Shown one piece after another: positions 35,585-46,785 of a DNA stretch of 64,000 nt (its first letter is position 1; the number at the start of each line of letters is the position of its first letter). A program made the position numbers and the translations under genes. Under the pieces are notes generated by a model. That model ran no database searches, was not told the origin of the DNA, and worked only from the letters and a program-made list of their open reading frames with translations. This DNA is from Lepidodermella squamata (lineage: Eukaryota; Gastrotricha), in NCBI GenBank assembly GCA_047495785.1, contig JBLDXI010000030.1:1-64000 (forward strand). Direction: 5' to 3'.

Positions 35585-35720
35585 TAAACTTGTTAACATG
35601 GATAACAGCTGATAAGCTTACCTTAAGCACGTGGGAATATGTAGTGGGCAGGTAAGTTGTGGGAAAATGTGAAAAACATGCCGCCAATATTCGGCACTTT
35701 TTTATTTCGCTGAAATAACA
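35585..35720 (+). promoter_or_regulatory. upstream module of MSRF-type Ly6 gene
   Basis: Contains aacagctgataagcttacc, cacgtgggaat and gtgggcaggtaagtt, matching in inverted orientation the upstream sequence of the paralogue at 20357-20776 and, partly, that of 9972-10391. Confidence 0.45.
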
Positions 35721-35741
35721 ATTTTCCACTGTCATAATCTC

Positions 35742-36161
35742 ATGTCTAGCTTTGTTCTCTATGCAGCTGTTTTTGCGGCGATCATTGCATGTGCCGGTTA
35801 GTTAAGAAATAATGTGTTTTCAAAAAAATTAATTACAGTTTGGTTTATAGCTGGAATCGAGTGCTATATTGGTAGGACAACAAGTGAAACGGACACTCCC
35901 TTGTACTTGGGAGACTGCAAGTCTTGCAGCAAGCAGAAGACAACAACCGACGGCGAAGTGTCTATCATCAAAACATGCAACACGGCCGATATGGGGGAAG
36001 GCTGCAAATCAAAGACTGCTGGAAGTACCGAGACCATCTCGTGCTCATGCAACTCTAAAGATCTGTGCAACTCAGGGCTTAAAGTCTCCGGCGGCCATTT
36101 CTTCATCACAGCTGTTGCAATGGGCGTCGCTGGTTTCTACGCTCATTGGATTCCATCTTAA
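35742..36161 (+). CDS. Ly6/uPAR-domain GPI-anchored protein (MSRF subfamily)
   Basis: Exons 35742-35796 and 35851-36161 give 121 aa. Signal peptide MSSFVLYAAVFAAIIAC; LU domain GIECYIGRTTSETD to CSCNSKDLCNSG; tail GGHFFITAVAMGVAGFYAH. Paralogues stop directly after this position, but here the stop has become TGG and four residues (WIPS) follow, which puts polar residues after the hydrophobic GPI signal. Expression and anchoring may be unaffected. Confidence 0.9.
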
Positions 36162-36334
36162 TTTGTTCAAGAGCTTGCATCTAGGTCTGATATTGAAATG
36201 TCACTAACTATACTACTAACCAGCCATGCTGGTTAAAACTGAAAATTGAAAGATATTCCATTTTTTATTGTTCAAATTGCAATTCAAGCAGAAATACCAG
36301 ATATCAGATTGGCTGAATAATACTTATTCTGGGT

Positions 36335-36748
36335 TTATAGAGCGTAAACGGCAGCTGCGAGGGAAGTGACGGCAAGTGCCGAGATAGCAGCTGAGCGGTG
36401 GGCACTGTTGCAAAAACCACGGTCATTGCACATGCATTGCCGCGCCGAAATCCCGGCAACAGTGACAGTCCGGCACATGTTAGTAGCACCTCTGCTAAGT
36501 TTCTTTGGAAGGCAATGCTTCTGAGTTAATTCGTCGCCGTCAAAGTCGGCGTAGAACACTTTGACGCACCACGCGCAACCTGTCGCATTACTGGCGTATG
36601 TGGCCTTTCCGTTGACAATTTGTCCAACGTGGCAACTGAGAGCGGCTGCAGGAAGGCATTCAGTAATTATCTATTTATTCAGCGTTGAAAAATTACATGT
36701 ATAGCCGATGACTGAGGCGAATACAATTGAGGCAGTGAAGGTGCGCAT
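36335..36748 (-). CDS. Ly6/uPAR-domain GPI-anchored protein (MRTF subfamily)
   Basis: Exons 36697-36748 and 36335-36645 give 120 aa. Signal peptide MRTFTASIVFASVIGYTS; LU domain ALSCHVGQIVNGKATY to CMCNDRGFCN; tail AISALAVTSLAAAVYAL. Diverged from 8660-9063 (for example PKKLSRGATNMC) but with conserved upstream sequence. It converges with the gene at 35742-36161. Confidence 0.9.
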
Positions 36749-37492
36749 CTGTCTGTCTTTGGGGAACTGTGAAAAAAGTGGAATATCTGCTGCATCGATC
36801 AAGCTGGTCTCCTTAAAGCCTCGAGCTTATCACATGAGAGAATTTTTCAGAGCCCAGACTGATAAGAAAATTGTTTTGTAATTATACTTGTTATCAATTT
36901 GGTAGTTCATTGTTATTCATTGTTTCAATATACATCTTCAATCAGCACAAACACCTAGCACTAGGCTCACCGCGTTTATTTCGCCTTCCCCGAGTGTTGC
37001 ATGAATTTGCTAAACCGGCGCCTGCTATTGGTTGGTTTCAGCCGTAACCATTGTTTGCAGTCAGACAGTTACACCTACTTCCCTCAAAATTACAGAACGA
37101 CAAACATAGAAACAAGGCATTTTGTACCATTTCACGCCAACACTCCAAAATGAATTTCTGGGAATACCCAGAAGTGATGTCTCATTTTGAGAGATTATTT
37201 TGAGGTTATTTGAGAGGTTTTGAGAGGTCGTTTTTCAGTGTCAAATTCCTAGTCGTATTCCCAGCTTTTCGCTCGCACGATTTGTTACAATTCACCTAGG
37301 ATTTGTTTTCGAGCTAGGCTTCCATCAAAAACCAAGCGATTTCTCTAGATTGCTTTGGGGAAATATTTTAAATTTGATCAGTATTTCCTGTACAACCTGT
37401 ACTATTACCACTCAATACAAAATAAATAATAATTCGTAGCGTGTATTGGCAAAATTTTCATAATTCAGGCCCTTTATTATCTTATTATTCTC
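36749..37492. other. upstream region shared with the paralogue at 8660-9063
   Basis: Bases 36778-37050 align in order with 9110-9400. No coding exon is seen. The remainder up to 37492 is unremarkable. Confidence 0.5.
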
Positions 37493-38809
37493 TCAATCAT
37501 GTTTGTTACTGTCAGACAAAAATTGCGATAGCTCTTTGTTCTGATAGGCCAGGGCTAGTTTTTTCTTCGTCAGCTCATTCGTAGCTTTCGGCAGTAGAAA
37601 CGTCACGTGATATCCGCTCTCTTTCCCACCAGATTGGTTCTTCACTATCGGCTTAACGAGATGCCGCTTCCGCTTTCTTTTCTCACTGCGTTTCTTTTCA
37701 GCATTAGCTTCTTTCGCCAGCTTATCGTGGTAGTCTTTCAACGCAGTGTCTGCTGCTAGTTTTTCAAGGGCTGCGAATTCACGAAGCACGTCTAGGGTAG
37801 ATCCATTGCAGTGGACATAGGATTGCTTCAGCGACCGTATTTGATCGACGAGAATTTCATTATTGTCATGGCTCAAATACCAGAAGGGCAGATTTCCGTC
37901 ATTTTGTAAAAACTCTTCCATATTACTCGGCGGAAATGTTGGTGATATAGGTGACCGGTAGACATTGATATCTCGCCCAGCGTTGACGCGGTAGTGCGAG
38001 GTTAGCTCTTCGTGCTCAACGAGGTCATTTTTCGTCATGGGAGGTGGTAACCACACGGCAGGGATCGCTCCGGGGGTTGGAGGTCTGAAAGGCCGCTGCC
38101 CTCGATCAACTGCTTGCAGCAATTTTCGCAGGTCGTTAATCTGTTTTTGCTGCACAGCTTCGGTCTCTAACATTTCCCTAGTCAGTAAAACCTGAGTTGG
38201 ATCGACGTAGGGGCTGATTTTCGGTAAACTGGGTGAATGAGAAGCTGATACAACTTTGCTAGGCGGGGGTGTCCCAGGCGGCCGAACTCGTCTCGGCAGC
38301 GACTGGTGGAGGAAAGCTTCTTCTTCTCCGTTAGTTCTAGCGATTTCAAGTTTAGCTTTCGCAATAGGATCGAGGATTCCAAATTTATCCATATCGTTGA
38401 GGACTTTCATTTTGGCCTCAGCCAACTCAACGCCGCGATCTCGCATTTCGGCACGCCGAACCTTCAACATTTTTCAATTTCAGTAATAACTTGATAATTA
38501 AAATTTTACCTCGTGGAGTTGGGTCAAATCCTCGATTTCTTTGTCACGCATTCCTAGGAATCTGTTCAGGTTTACTGAAGGCAATGTATCACTCGGAGGT
38601 GGGACAAATTTCTTGAACTGCGTGTGGTGTTTGAAGCTTTCTTCATAAGATAAGCTAGGCGGAGTTGGCGGCCGAATTCGGGGCTTCAGATTACCGGGGC
38701 AAAGGCGATCCTGATGGAGCCGGAGTTGGGCGTAGGTCTTGAAAGACATGAAACAGTCGTTGCATAGCATGGGATGCGTCAGACTTCGAGCGGTTTCAGT
38801 CCCAGCCAT
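37493..38809 (-). CDS. zinc-finger coiled-coil protein, possibly CCDC17-like
   Basis: Exons 38510-38809 and 37493-38461 join in phase 0 (gtaaaa to tgttgaag) to 422 aa. An N-terminal finger, LCNDCFMSFKTYAQLRLHQD, is followed by RLCPG, a C2H-C arrangement recalling the start of CCDC17. Then come Pro-rich spacers (RPPTPPS, RPPGTPPPS), helical segments (KEIEDLTQLHE; QQKQINDLRKLLQAVD) and a C-terminal Lys/Arg stretch (EKKRSEKRKRKRH) that could be a nuclear signal. Intracellular and unlike its neighbours. The CCDC17 match is from memory of its layout and is uncertain. Confidence 0.7.
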
Positions 38810-38975
38810 TGCAGCTGATTGCTGAATCTAGAATATCAAAGTGTAAATGGGAATTATTTGTACTGAAGGTTTTCGTCGCAGACTTCACAACCATTCACGC
38901 TCTTTTGAAAGGAAATGTGCGCTGAAAATGGAGTTGAATACACGCCTATTCAATGCATCTGCGCCATTCATTTAT

Positions 38976-40279
38976 TTATCCGAAAATCATTAGATAAAGA
39001 ATTATTATGTCAACAATTATGGTCGTTAGTGTACTCAATGCAAAGAACCAAATATCGATGTATCTCATTCGAGTAATTTTCAGAGTTAAACGACCAATAA
39101 CTAATTGCTTCAGTACGGTTCTGAAATACTTCAACCGGCTGAAAGAGCAGGTGATCAGAGTGTAAATGCAACACACCAGACCGATGAAAAGCTGAAAATT
39201 GATATAAAACACGATTAGAGGTGTTTCGGATGAAACGGGCACGATATCACTGACTAGAGATTGCAGAACTCCGAAAGCTAAAAGAACTGTGATGCCGTAA
39301 ACAGGGCGGTCAGGTTCTTTCGGCGGGATGACCCCGGCAAACAGTTGCAGAATAGCAAGGCACAAAGAAGGGAAAAATATCGAGAAAACATAAGGCAGAT
39401 AACGGCGATTGAATTTAAGGGAAAACACAGCCACACGGTACAGATCAGGGTCGTTTGGGTAGTAGTGGTTCTCTACTTCAGCACTGGCGTTAATGAAATC
39501 CCAAATATCCGATGGATTCGTAAATGTGCTTTTGTCGATTCGAATTTCAGTTTCATCAGAGATGTTAACCAGCGCTGCAGCGTAGAACAATTCCAGATCG
39601 ATTGTGCAAATGTGGCTGTCGAAAGGGAATTTAGAAAATTTCAATCTGCAAAGGCTCTGCAAGCTGGCTGTGATCGTCCACGTTATATACCCGTCCATAG
39701 ATATGAAAAGGCCTGTGCCCTCGCTGTAGCTGTAATTGAACAAATTTCAAGATTCATCAAATATTCCTTATTCTTAAGGATTTCGTACCTTTTTAACGAA
39801 ATCGAATTAGCCCCATTCAGATGGTAGACAGTCGGAACCCAGACATTGTCACTTGATTCCTCAAAGCTCTTAACATCTTTCCACAGAACAGCGTCTGTCC
39901 ACGAGATGCAAGGATGTTTCCATCGCACGAAAATGCCGGCGAGTATCGTGAATCTTTAAAATAAGCACATAAAATGAGCCTTAAATGAAAAAATAACTCA
40001 CGTCATTCCTTTATCGCTGATTTCACGAAGGCTGAAGCCGTCCATGCTGATATAAATCGTCACAGCCTCTGAGTGGTTTGCGACAGGTCTTGCTTTCGAT
40101 CTGAAGGGGCACCTACTGGCAATAAATTCGCTAAGCTCATATTCGATTGCCACGAATTTCGGCGTCTCGGCTACATCGCCTCCTTCTGATGAAGCCAGAC
40201 AAATGACCGCGAATACTGACCATAATTTGAAACCAAAAATGTCCATTTTTCCTATTTTTATTTTCTTGTCGACTGCCAT
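38976..40279 (-). CDS. Cys-loop ligand-gated ion channel subunit
   Basis: Exons 40002-40279, 39789-39953 and 38976-39729 give 398 aa; starting at the second ATG (40246) gives a more typical signal peptide (MDIFGFKLWSVFAVICLASS). It has RCPFRSKARPV, WKHPCISW, loop A WVPTVYHLNG (no Asp), a 13-residue Cys-loop ending FPFDSHIC within one exon, M1 to M4, and M2 with Asp -1', Leu 9' and Asp 20'. The M3-M4 loop is about 28 residues and basic. Exon 2 (165 nt) has the same length and phase as exon 2 of 50840-52109, pointing to common descent. Confidence 0.9.
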
Positions 40280-40695
40280 TCAGTTCATGAAAATCCCCAA
40301 CTGATAAATATTTGGAGAAAATTTTGGGTGCGTAATACAATAAGCCGATGTGCGGCAACACGTTATCAAACAAACCAATTATTTAGTACCTGTTGTTTAT
40401 TTTGACGTATTATATCGACATTTTGGAGAGAAAATTGTCAGCCTTGGCAATTTTCCAGGGCAAATGTGGAAAGCGGTGTATTTTATCCAGAGTTTTTCAA
40501 CATTTCATTAGGATAGGATCCAGGTTATCCTGAACTATTGGTTTCAAGGTCGTTTCGCATTTGAATCTAAGAGCTGTGGTCTTGGAAGCCAAAATCAAAT
40601 TGTTTTTGGTAAGAGCCGAAATGCCTGTTTGCTTGGTATTAAGAATTTATTTTTGCGATACCTGTCGCAGCTGTTACTTACACAAGATAAAGACA
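40280..40695. other. intergenic, no gene seen
   Basis: Lies between the channel's 5' end and the 3' end of the next Ly6 gene. AT-rich, nothing recognised. Confidence 0.5.
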
Positions 40696-41120
40696 TTAAA
40701 TAAAATAATAAATGGTTTTGCAGATTGCTAGTAACAGCAAAGCAATCGTTGGCCAACTGATGGCTGTTGTTGCAGAGCTATTGCACAGATCGACGTTGTT
40801 GCAATTGCAAATTTCGACACTGATACCGAACTCTTTGTTCTTATAACATCCATTGGTCATTCCAGCTGGATTAGCCTTGGTGAAGCATTTTTTTGTAACA
40901 AATTTACTGCTCATAGCATCCCGAGCCGTTTTTGTACACCAATAGCAGCCACTCAATATTACAAATGCACCCGTGCCATCTCTACTGGAGCCCTCGTAAC
41001 ATTTCAGGGTAGCTGTATACATAAGAAATGAACGATTCTTTTGAAGTAAGAAAACACCTTTTTACCCGCTGACGGAACTGAAATAAAAATCAATATGGAA
41101 ATCAAAGTGACTCGTCTCAT
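40696..41120 (-). CDS. Ly6/uPAR-domain GPI-anchored protein
   Basis: Exons 41066-41120 and 40696-41012 give 123 aa with a 53-nt phase-1 intron. Signal peptide MRRVTLISILIFISVPSA; LU domain TLKCYEGSSRDGTGAF to CNCNNVDLCN; tail ISWPTIALLLLAICKTIYYF. A Lys pair and TKKCFTK mark the central finger. Confidence 0.9.
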
Positions 41121-42079
41121 GTTGGGAGTTGTGATCCTCGGGACTAACTAAGCGCAGCAAAAAACACCTCGTCGACAAACAAAAAACAGAGGCTTTGAGG
41201 TTAATCGGTGTTTTACACCTGTCGATCGCCGTGGCTTATCGGGCGAATTTACAAGTATTCAAGCCATATGTCAAGAAATTATCGATAGCCAAATGAATCA
41301 GTTTTTTAATTGCCACCATTTGGCTATTTTCCAATTACGATCTAATCATCAGCGCTGAAAGCGATGCCAAGGATTTTGTTCCCAGGTGAAAGGTGAACCT
41401 GGACGCCAGTAGCGGGCATATTGCTATCAGCCGATGAAAAATGTGGACGAAAAGAACGCGTCAATCAACGTTTTTTATGCATCGAATATGCTCGATGCTC
41501 GCGGGTGGATAGCAGAGAGCTAAGTAGAATATGGTAAGAATTAGGAACATTTCCGTGTAGTAGGGGTCTCCCTTTGCCCTTTGGCTTTATACACCGTGCG
41601 GACCGAGTGAACTGTAAGAGATGATCTCTACCATTCCTTGTGGTACTTCGTTCTCTGCTGGGTAGCGCTGGTCATATTGGTGTCTCTCCAAAGTACCAAA
41701 GGGTTGCTTAAGCATCTAGCACTTTCTGAGAGACACTAAAATTTACGACCGATCGGGTTGGCCGTTGGTATCACCCTTCATCCAGCTAAGGCTAAAAGGT
41801 TAAAATGCAGGGATTAGAAAAGTGTCAATTTAGCGGATATTCATCGGCAAAATCAACAAGGAAACGGAAAATTAACGATAAATTTGCCCAGGCGAGGATG
41901 AATCGCACTAGCGAAATCGTTGTTAAGGAAGATCGCAGATCGCCTGTCCTTCCGCTTTTCTGGGATTCCTAACATTCATCGCTTAACTTTCCAGTTGTGA
42001 CAAGTAAACATTTATTAAACTGAACTGATGAATGGCACTCGTTTTCCATTCTCATCTCTCTCATTTACTTCCGAAATTC
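41121..42079. other. intergenic, no gene seen
   Basis: No exon, repeat or RNA gene recognised in about 960 bases. Confidence 0.45.
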
Positions 42080-42526
42080 TTACAACAATGCTGAAATCAC
42101 AAATGGCATTACAACACAAGCAATCCAAGCGATTGATCTTCCGGTGGCACGGGTAGCCGCCTCGTTGCACAGGTTGCGATTGCGACAAACGCTCCTTTCA
42201 AACTTTCGCCCGTGCTGGTCGCTGAATTTCCAGTTCGTTAACGGCTTAGTAGTCTCCACGCCGCTCTCACAGTGCCTCGTATCAACGGCAATACGGCCAT
42301 CAGCAGATACGACCGTCCTTCCGCAAATGCCCGTGCAGTTGAGCTTCCTGTATAAGCCGTTGATGCCTACCCAGCAAGTGACAGAACCTGAAGAAGAGGT
42401 GATTAAACACGGGTCAGAAAACAAGTTGATTGCGAATATACCAGAATTGGTTTCACGGCCGCCTTCCGACCAAACCCCAACGAAGGCGAAAATGGCGATG
42501 AGCAAGATAACAAATTTCGAATCCAT
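42080..42526 (-). CDS. Ly6/uPAR-domain GPI-anchored protein
   Basis: Signal exon 42457-42526 (MDSKFVILLIAIFAFVGVWSE) joins exon 42080-42387 through a phase-1 intron (gtgaaa to cctcttcttcag), giving 125 aa. The whole stretch is also open without splicing (148 aa), but the spliced form matches every paralogue. LU domain SVTCWVGINGLYRK to CRNRNLCN, with the usual CND end changed to CRNR; tail SIAWIACVVMPFVISALL. Confidence 0.8.
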   Translation of the reverse strand: MDSKFVILLIAIFAFVGVWSEGGRETNSGIFAINLFSDPCLITSSSGSVTCWVGINGLYRKLNCTGICGRTVVSADGRIAVDTRHCESGVETTKPLTNWKFSDQHGRKFERSVCRNRNLCNEAATRATGRSIAWIACVVMPFVISALL

Positions 42527-42608
42527 TCAATAATTTGCCTAGAAAATAAATGAAAAACCTTACTTTCTCCACTTTACTCTTCAATCCACTTCGCAATCAT
42601 AACAGTGA

Positions 42609-43644
42609 TCATAACAACAACAGCAACAGAACAGCGGGAAGAAATAGCGGTAAAGCAGACTCGTCAAGCACAGCTGAGCTTCCAGGGGCGTTGCAATAGT
42701 CGGTACTGCATAAGTGACCTTCATAATGGTATCTGGCGTTGCTGTAGCTGAAAAATGCGCTTATCGGCGGTTTGAAAAAGTAAAAAGAAACGAGCATTTC
42801 TGAGACTGATTTCACTGCATCGTCTGCATCGTCTGGAATACCTAAAAGATCTGAGGCGCAGCCGTAAAACTGCTTGAACGATCCATTGTTCTCTGACGTT
42901 ACGGCGACCCTAGCACATAACCTGCAGAAAAAGTCATCCGTCTCGTTACTAGCAGTCTCAGGATCCGTCCAGCACGACACAGGGCCTGCGATGGGAAAAA
43001 GCGATCAACTCTAAACAATGGTCTCATGTCTCATTCTAGTTGTTAGTCTGCGATACTCAAGCTAGCTGAGCCTTATTCGTTGCCATGAAAGATGACGTTT
43101 CAGATTCATTAAAATAGCACTAGTATTTGTTAGCATTTTCAGAGCCCAAGATTAATATAACCCAATAATACGAGATCTTATTACAGAAAAGCTAAACAAT
43201 CACCTCTCCAAGGCGGAAGTTGTCTTTTCACGCGAATTCGATCGACCTTGACTCCAGCCGCCTCATCTGGGTAGCCATAATGAGGTCGATTACACGGCTG
43301 AGCAGCATCAGCGGCTTTGCAATAGCAAATCCTGAACCAATCGCCATCGTGGCAATGGTAGCCGCATCCTGGCGGGTCGGTTAACTGCATCGCGTCAGCC
43401 GTTGAAGCACAGCCGAGTCGAAATTTGCGTCTGTCAGATGTCGCCACGTCCGAGAAACACCAGTCGGACCCATCATCGCAGGCCGCAATCGATATTTCCG
43501 AATTTTCTTCGTCCCCTGTGAAGCATCTCACTGTCGAATTCAAATCATCTTGTAGAGTAGTAGAGTAAATTTTGCCGCAGAATAGTCGGCCAGAATGATG
43601 AAGGTGACAGCAAGTGACAAAGAAATCGTGGACAAATTATTCAT
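42609..43644 (-). CDS. two-domain Ly6/uPAR protein (inferred), 5' junction unresolved
   Basis: Exon 43204-about 43550 holds one LU-like domain (VRCFTGDEENSE to ICYCKAADAAQPCN) but no membrane tail. It ends at a donor (AGAG, then gtgatt) in phase 1. Exon 42609-42985 starts in phase 1 with PVSCWTDPETA, holds a second LU-like domain ending HLCSTDYCN and ends in a hydrophobic tail (LPLFLPAVLLLLLL), but has no signal exon of its own. Joining them gives one GPI-type protein with RIRVKRQ between domains, a furin-like site. A signal peptide at 43644 (MNNLSTISLSLAVTFIILA) is one base out of frame with the first domain, so the 5' end needs a junction I could not place, or is broken. Confidence 0.6.
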
Positions 43645-43863
43645 TTTTTTAACAAATCTACATTGAATATTATTATAAAATTCAACCATAAACTAGAATT
43701 TATACTGAAATTTCCCGATAATTTATGGTCATTTATTTTGATTTTTGTCAAATTATTTCTGAATTTCTGAAAATTTGGAGGATGCAGTTCGGGAAAATTT
43801 CAATTGGGGTTCAATGTTCAAATTTGTTCCATTACAAATCATCCGAATTTATTCAGCTATCAA

Positions 43864-45978
43864 TCATTGAGCTATCAGTCCTACAATGATGACACCCAAA
43901 AAACTGTTCACAACCCAAGTAAAATTAATTTCAAGATGTGACGAGTTATTGCATAGATCGCGGTCATTGCATAGACAGACGGTTCGTTCTCGGCTTTTCT
44001 CAGATGCCGAGCAACCAGCCGGACTTCCGACAGTGGCGACAGGCAGGAACTGGGTCACTTCCATCGATGTGTAGCATCGATATAAAATCGGCCAATTTTC
44101 GCGATGTTCCACAGATTCCTTCGTACACCAGCCTTTGCACTCCGTTTTTCTGGCACTCTTGCCTTTTCCGACCCAGCAAGTTATTTCAACTGAAATTATA
44201 AATATAATGAAAAAATGAAATATTTCATTTCCATGAGAATTCATTCCTTGAAAAAGTTTAAAATTCAAAAATTCGAAAATAATGACCAAGCTTTTTATTC
44301 ATTAGTACCCCAGAAATACAGGGCGTTCGCGTAATAATACTCTGGATGAGCTAAAAATAGCTACAAAAAAGCTCAAATGAATGCAAAAAGTAGCAGAGCT
44401 ATTTTTAGAAGAGTATTATTACGCGAACACCCTGTATAGAAACATAATTCAGTTATAGGGCTAAGCGCAATTCGTAGGTAAAGAAAATATTCATAGTCAA
44501 GCATAAGCCGGTTGTATTTTGAAAACACGGCGTGTCCAATAAGTAACGCAAGCAAAAAAATAGACCAAAAAAGGTTCAGATTTTCTAAGATAAGAGACGA
44601 AGTCACATCTTAATTTTAGACAAATTTTAGAAAAATTCAAATAATCCGGTGAATAGATAGCAAGTATGTCACTTGTTAATGGAACTTGTTGGTCCAATCT
44701 AGAAAAATACCAAAATTACCGAACCAGTTACCATTGGGTTATTTCGGGTTTTCCTCGATAAATTTCAATTTTTCGGTAAAATCGCGGATAAATGATGGGG
44801 CATTCTCTCGGTGAGTTTAATCTAGAAAAAAAATCAGCTGGATTTGCCATAAAAAAATTGCCAAATTAAAAAGGAGCGGCGCAATTTCTGGGATGTATTA
44901 CGAATTTTGTATTATTTTGAAACAATGTAAAAATCAGTCGCAAATCGCAAAGTCCTAAGTTTTCTTATTGGAAAAGTCTCAGCCTGATATTTCCGAATTA
45001 AAGCGATTTTCCGCAGCTAAAAATGTTTGTCGTCCTCCTGATAGTTATCTTACCATCATTGCAAAATGGATCTCTGCAGAAACAGTAGTCGTGCACGAAT
45101 CGAGTCCCAGCGCTATCGACTGTTTTGTAACGAACACAACCTGGCAGTTGCTTCATTCTCGCTCTCGCCATGTAGTCGTTCATACATCCTCTTACCACCT
45201 CGCAAGATGAATCACCGGTGTTCGTTCCACCATAGCACCAGCCATTGCATCGCGTGAACGAGTAATTACCGCCTGATCCGGTCAAACAATTCATATGTCC
45301 TATAATTGAGATGAAAATTGAAGATTTCATCTTGGTGAGAAATTTTGAAAAATTATAAAATTAAATAAAAAAATTGAAATCAATAATTAGAATATTTTCT
45401 GATTTTTCGCAACAAAATATAATTAAAATTCAAGAATATAAAATTACAATTTTGTTGAGAAAATAAAAAATGGGCGAAGAATTATTTCAGAAAGAAATGG
45501 GAATAATAAGTCTCAAAAATTTTCCTATAATTTGAAATTATTTCCATCGATGTTGAACTCACTTGGAAGATTTGTGATATCGCTGATGGTGTTCAGTGAA
45601 AATTTGTCATTGCAATTGTCGGCGTTGTTGCACACGCAGTGGTCCGCTCGAATGCCGTCGTTCGTCCCAGTGTCAAGGCTGCAGCTCGGGATGACTGAAA
45701 CGAGTTCGCTGGCCAACTCTTCTGTAATGCAGCCTTTGCGTAAGAGCGGCAGTTCTCCGAGCTTGGAAAATTTCGATTCAAAACAAACGCCCTCGCAATG
45801 ATCGGTAGATCCATATACGTCATCTTGACCCTGCCAACATTTCAGTCCCGCGACTCTTCCTGATTTTAATAAAATAAATTATTTGATTATTAAAATGGAT
45901 TAAGCAAAGCTGACCTGACTTGAGAAAAATCACTGATAAAAGTGCTATCATAAAAACTGACGTGCGTGACCTCATCAT
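43864..45978 (-). CDS. three-domain Ly6/uPAR protein (inferred)
   Basis: Four exons, 45915-45978, 45563-45859, 45054-45299 and 43864-44189, join with every intron in phase 1 to 310 aa without a stop. Exon 1 is a signal peptide (MMRSRTSVFMIALLSVIFLKS). The next three each carry one LU-like domain: LKCWQGQDD to CVCNNADNCN, MNCLTGSGG to CFCRDPFCN, and ITCWVGKGK to CLCNDRDLCN. Only the last has a hydrophobic GPI-type tail and only the first has a signal. Introns are about 60, 260 and 860 nt; the last contains a MITE. The layout recalls three-domain uPAR. Alternative: separate genes, but the middle exon would then lack both signal and anchor. Confidence 0.65.
44317..44436. mobile_element. 120-bp hairpin MITE
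   Basis: Twenty-seven-base inverted ends (TACAGGGYGTTCGCGTAATA...) with one mismatch and TA at both borders; arms extend further inward with imperfect pairing. Mariner-type MITE in the last intron of the three-domain Ly6 gene. Confidence 0.8.
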
Positions 45979-46785
45979 TATTATTTGTTATTTTTTTTGC
46001 TTGTCGTAACCAAATCGGCAAGTAATTATGATGGTGACCTTTTAGGTTCGCACAGTGACCTCTTTTTCTGAATCAGCGTATTATCACTCATTCAGATACT
46101 AGCTGTTCTACAAAACGATAAACGATTGCTCAGCCGAATTTTGATAACTTTCTTCATTCGACCCCGGGTTAAACAGCAAGTGTATGCTTTATAGCGATCA
46201 TTTGGGCAGGATCAAAGCTATCAAGGTGACACATTCATACGGTACCATCGTGAATAACTTAGCAAATCATACACAAAATCAAAATGTTATTAAGTAATAT
46301 CGCTGAATAATGAAAATCAATATGTCAATTAAAAAATTAATCACATCAGCCTAAATTTAAATTTAAAAATTTCTTTTAATTTATAAAAGATTTATATTCT
46401 TTTCCAATTATTTTTTCGGACAAATTGTTTTTTGTACGGTTTTTGATGATGGAGGGTGTGGGATCAGATCGTCGCTTCTCATATTCAATGCTTTGCTTGT
46501 ACAGCTATCAAGCGTTGCGAAACTTTATTGCTCAGTTGCTGATACATAATGAAAACAAAAATAGTTTTTGAAATTCGCAGTGGTAATCGATAACTCTGTC
46601 TGCTAAAACTGCAATTTTCCATGAACCGCTGAAAATTAAAATTTCTCAGTTATTTATCTATGCGCTAAATTAAAAGTTGCAGTGAACAAATTGAAAAAAT
46701 TGAGAGAGAAGCCCAAAGTCAAATCCACAAAGTTCGATAACTTTTTCTTTGCTTTCAATCGAAAATAACGAAAAAATAACCTAAC
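45979..46785. other. intergenic between divergent genes
   Basis: Separates the minus-strand Ly6 gene from a plus-strand channel. No exon or repeat recognised. Confidence 0.5.

Noticed and set aside
39345-39827. 160-codon plus-strand open frame
   Set aside because: Lies antisense to the membrane-domain exon of the channel at 38976-40279 and reads as its shadow.
42144-42533. 129-codon plus-strand open frame
   Set aside because: Antisense to a Ly6 gene with signal peptide, LU domain and GPI tail.
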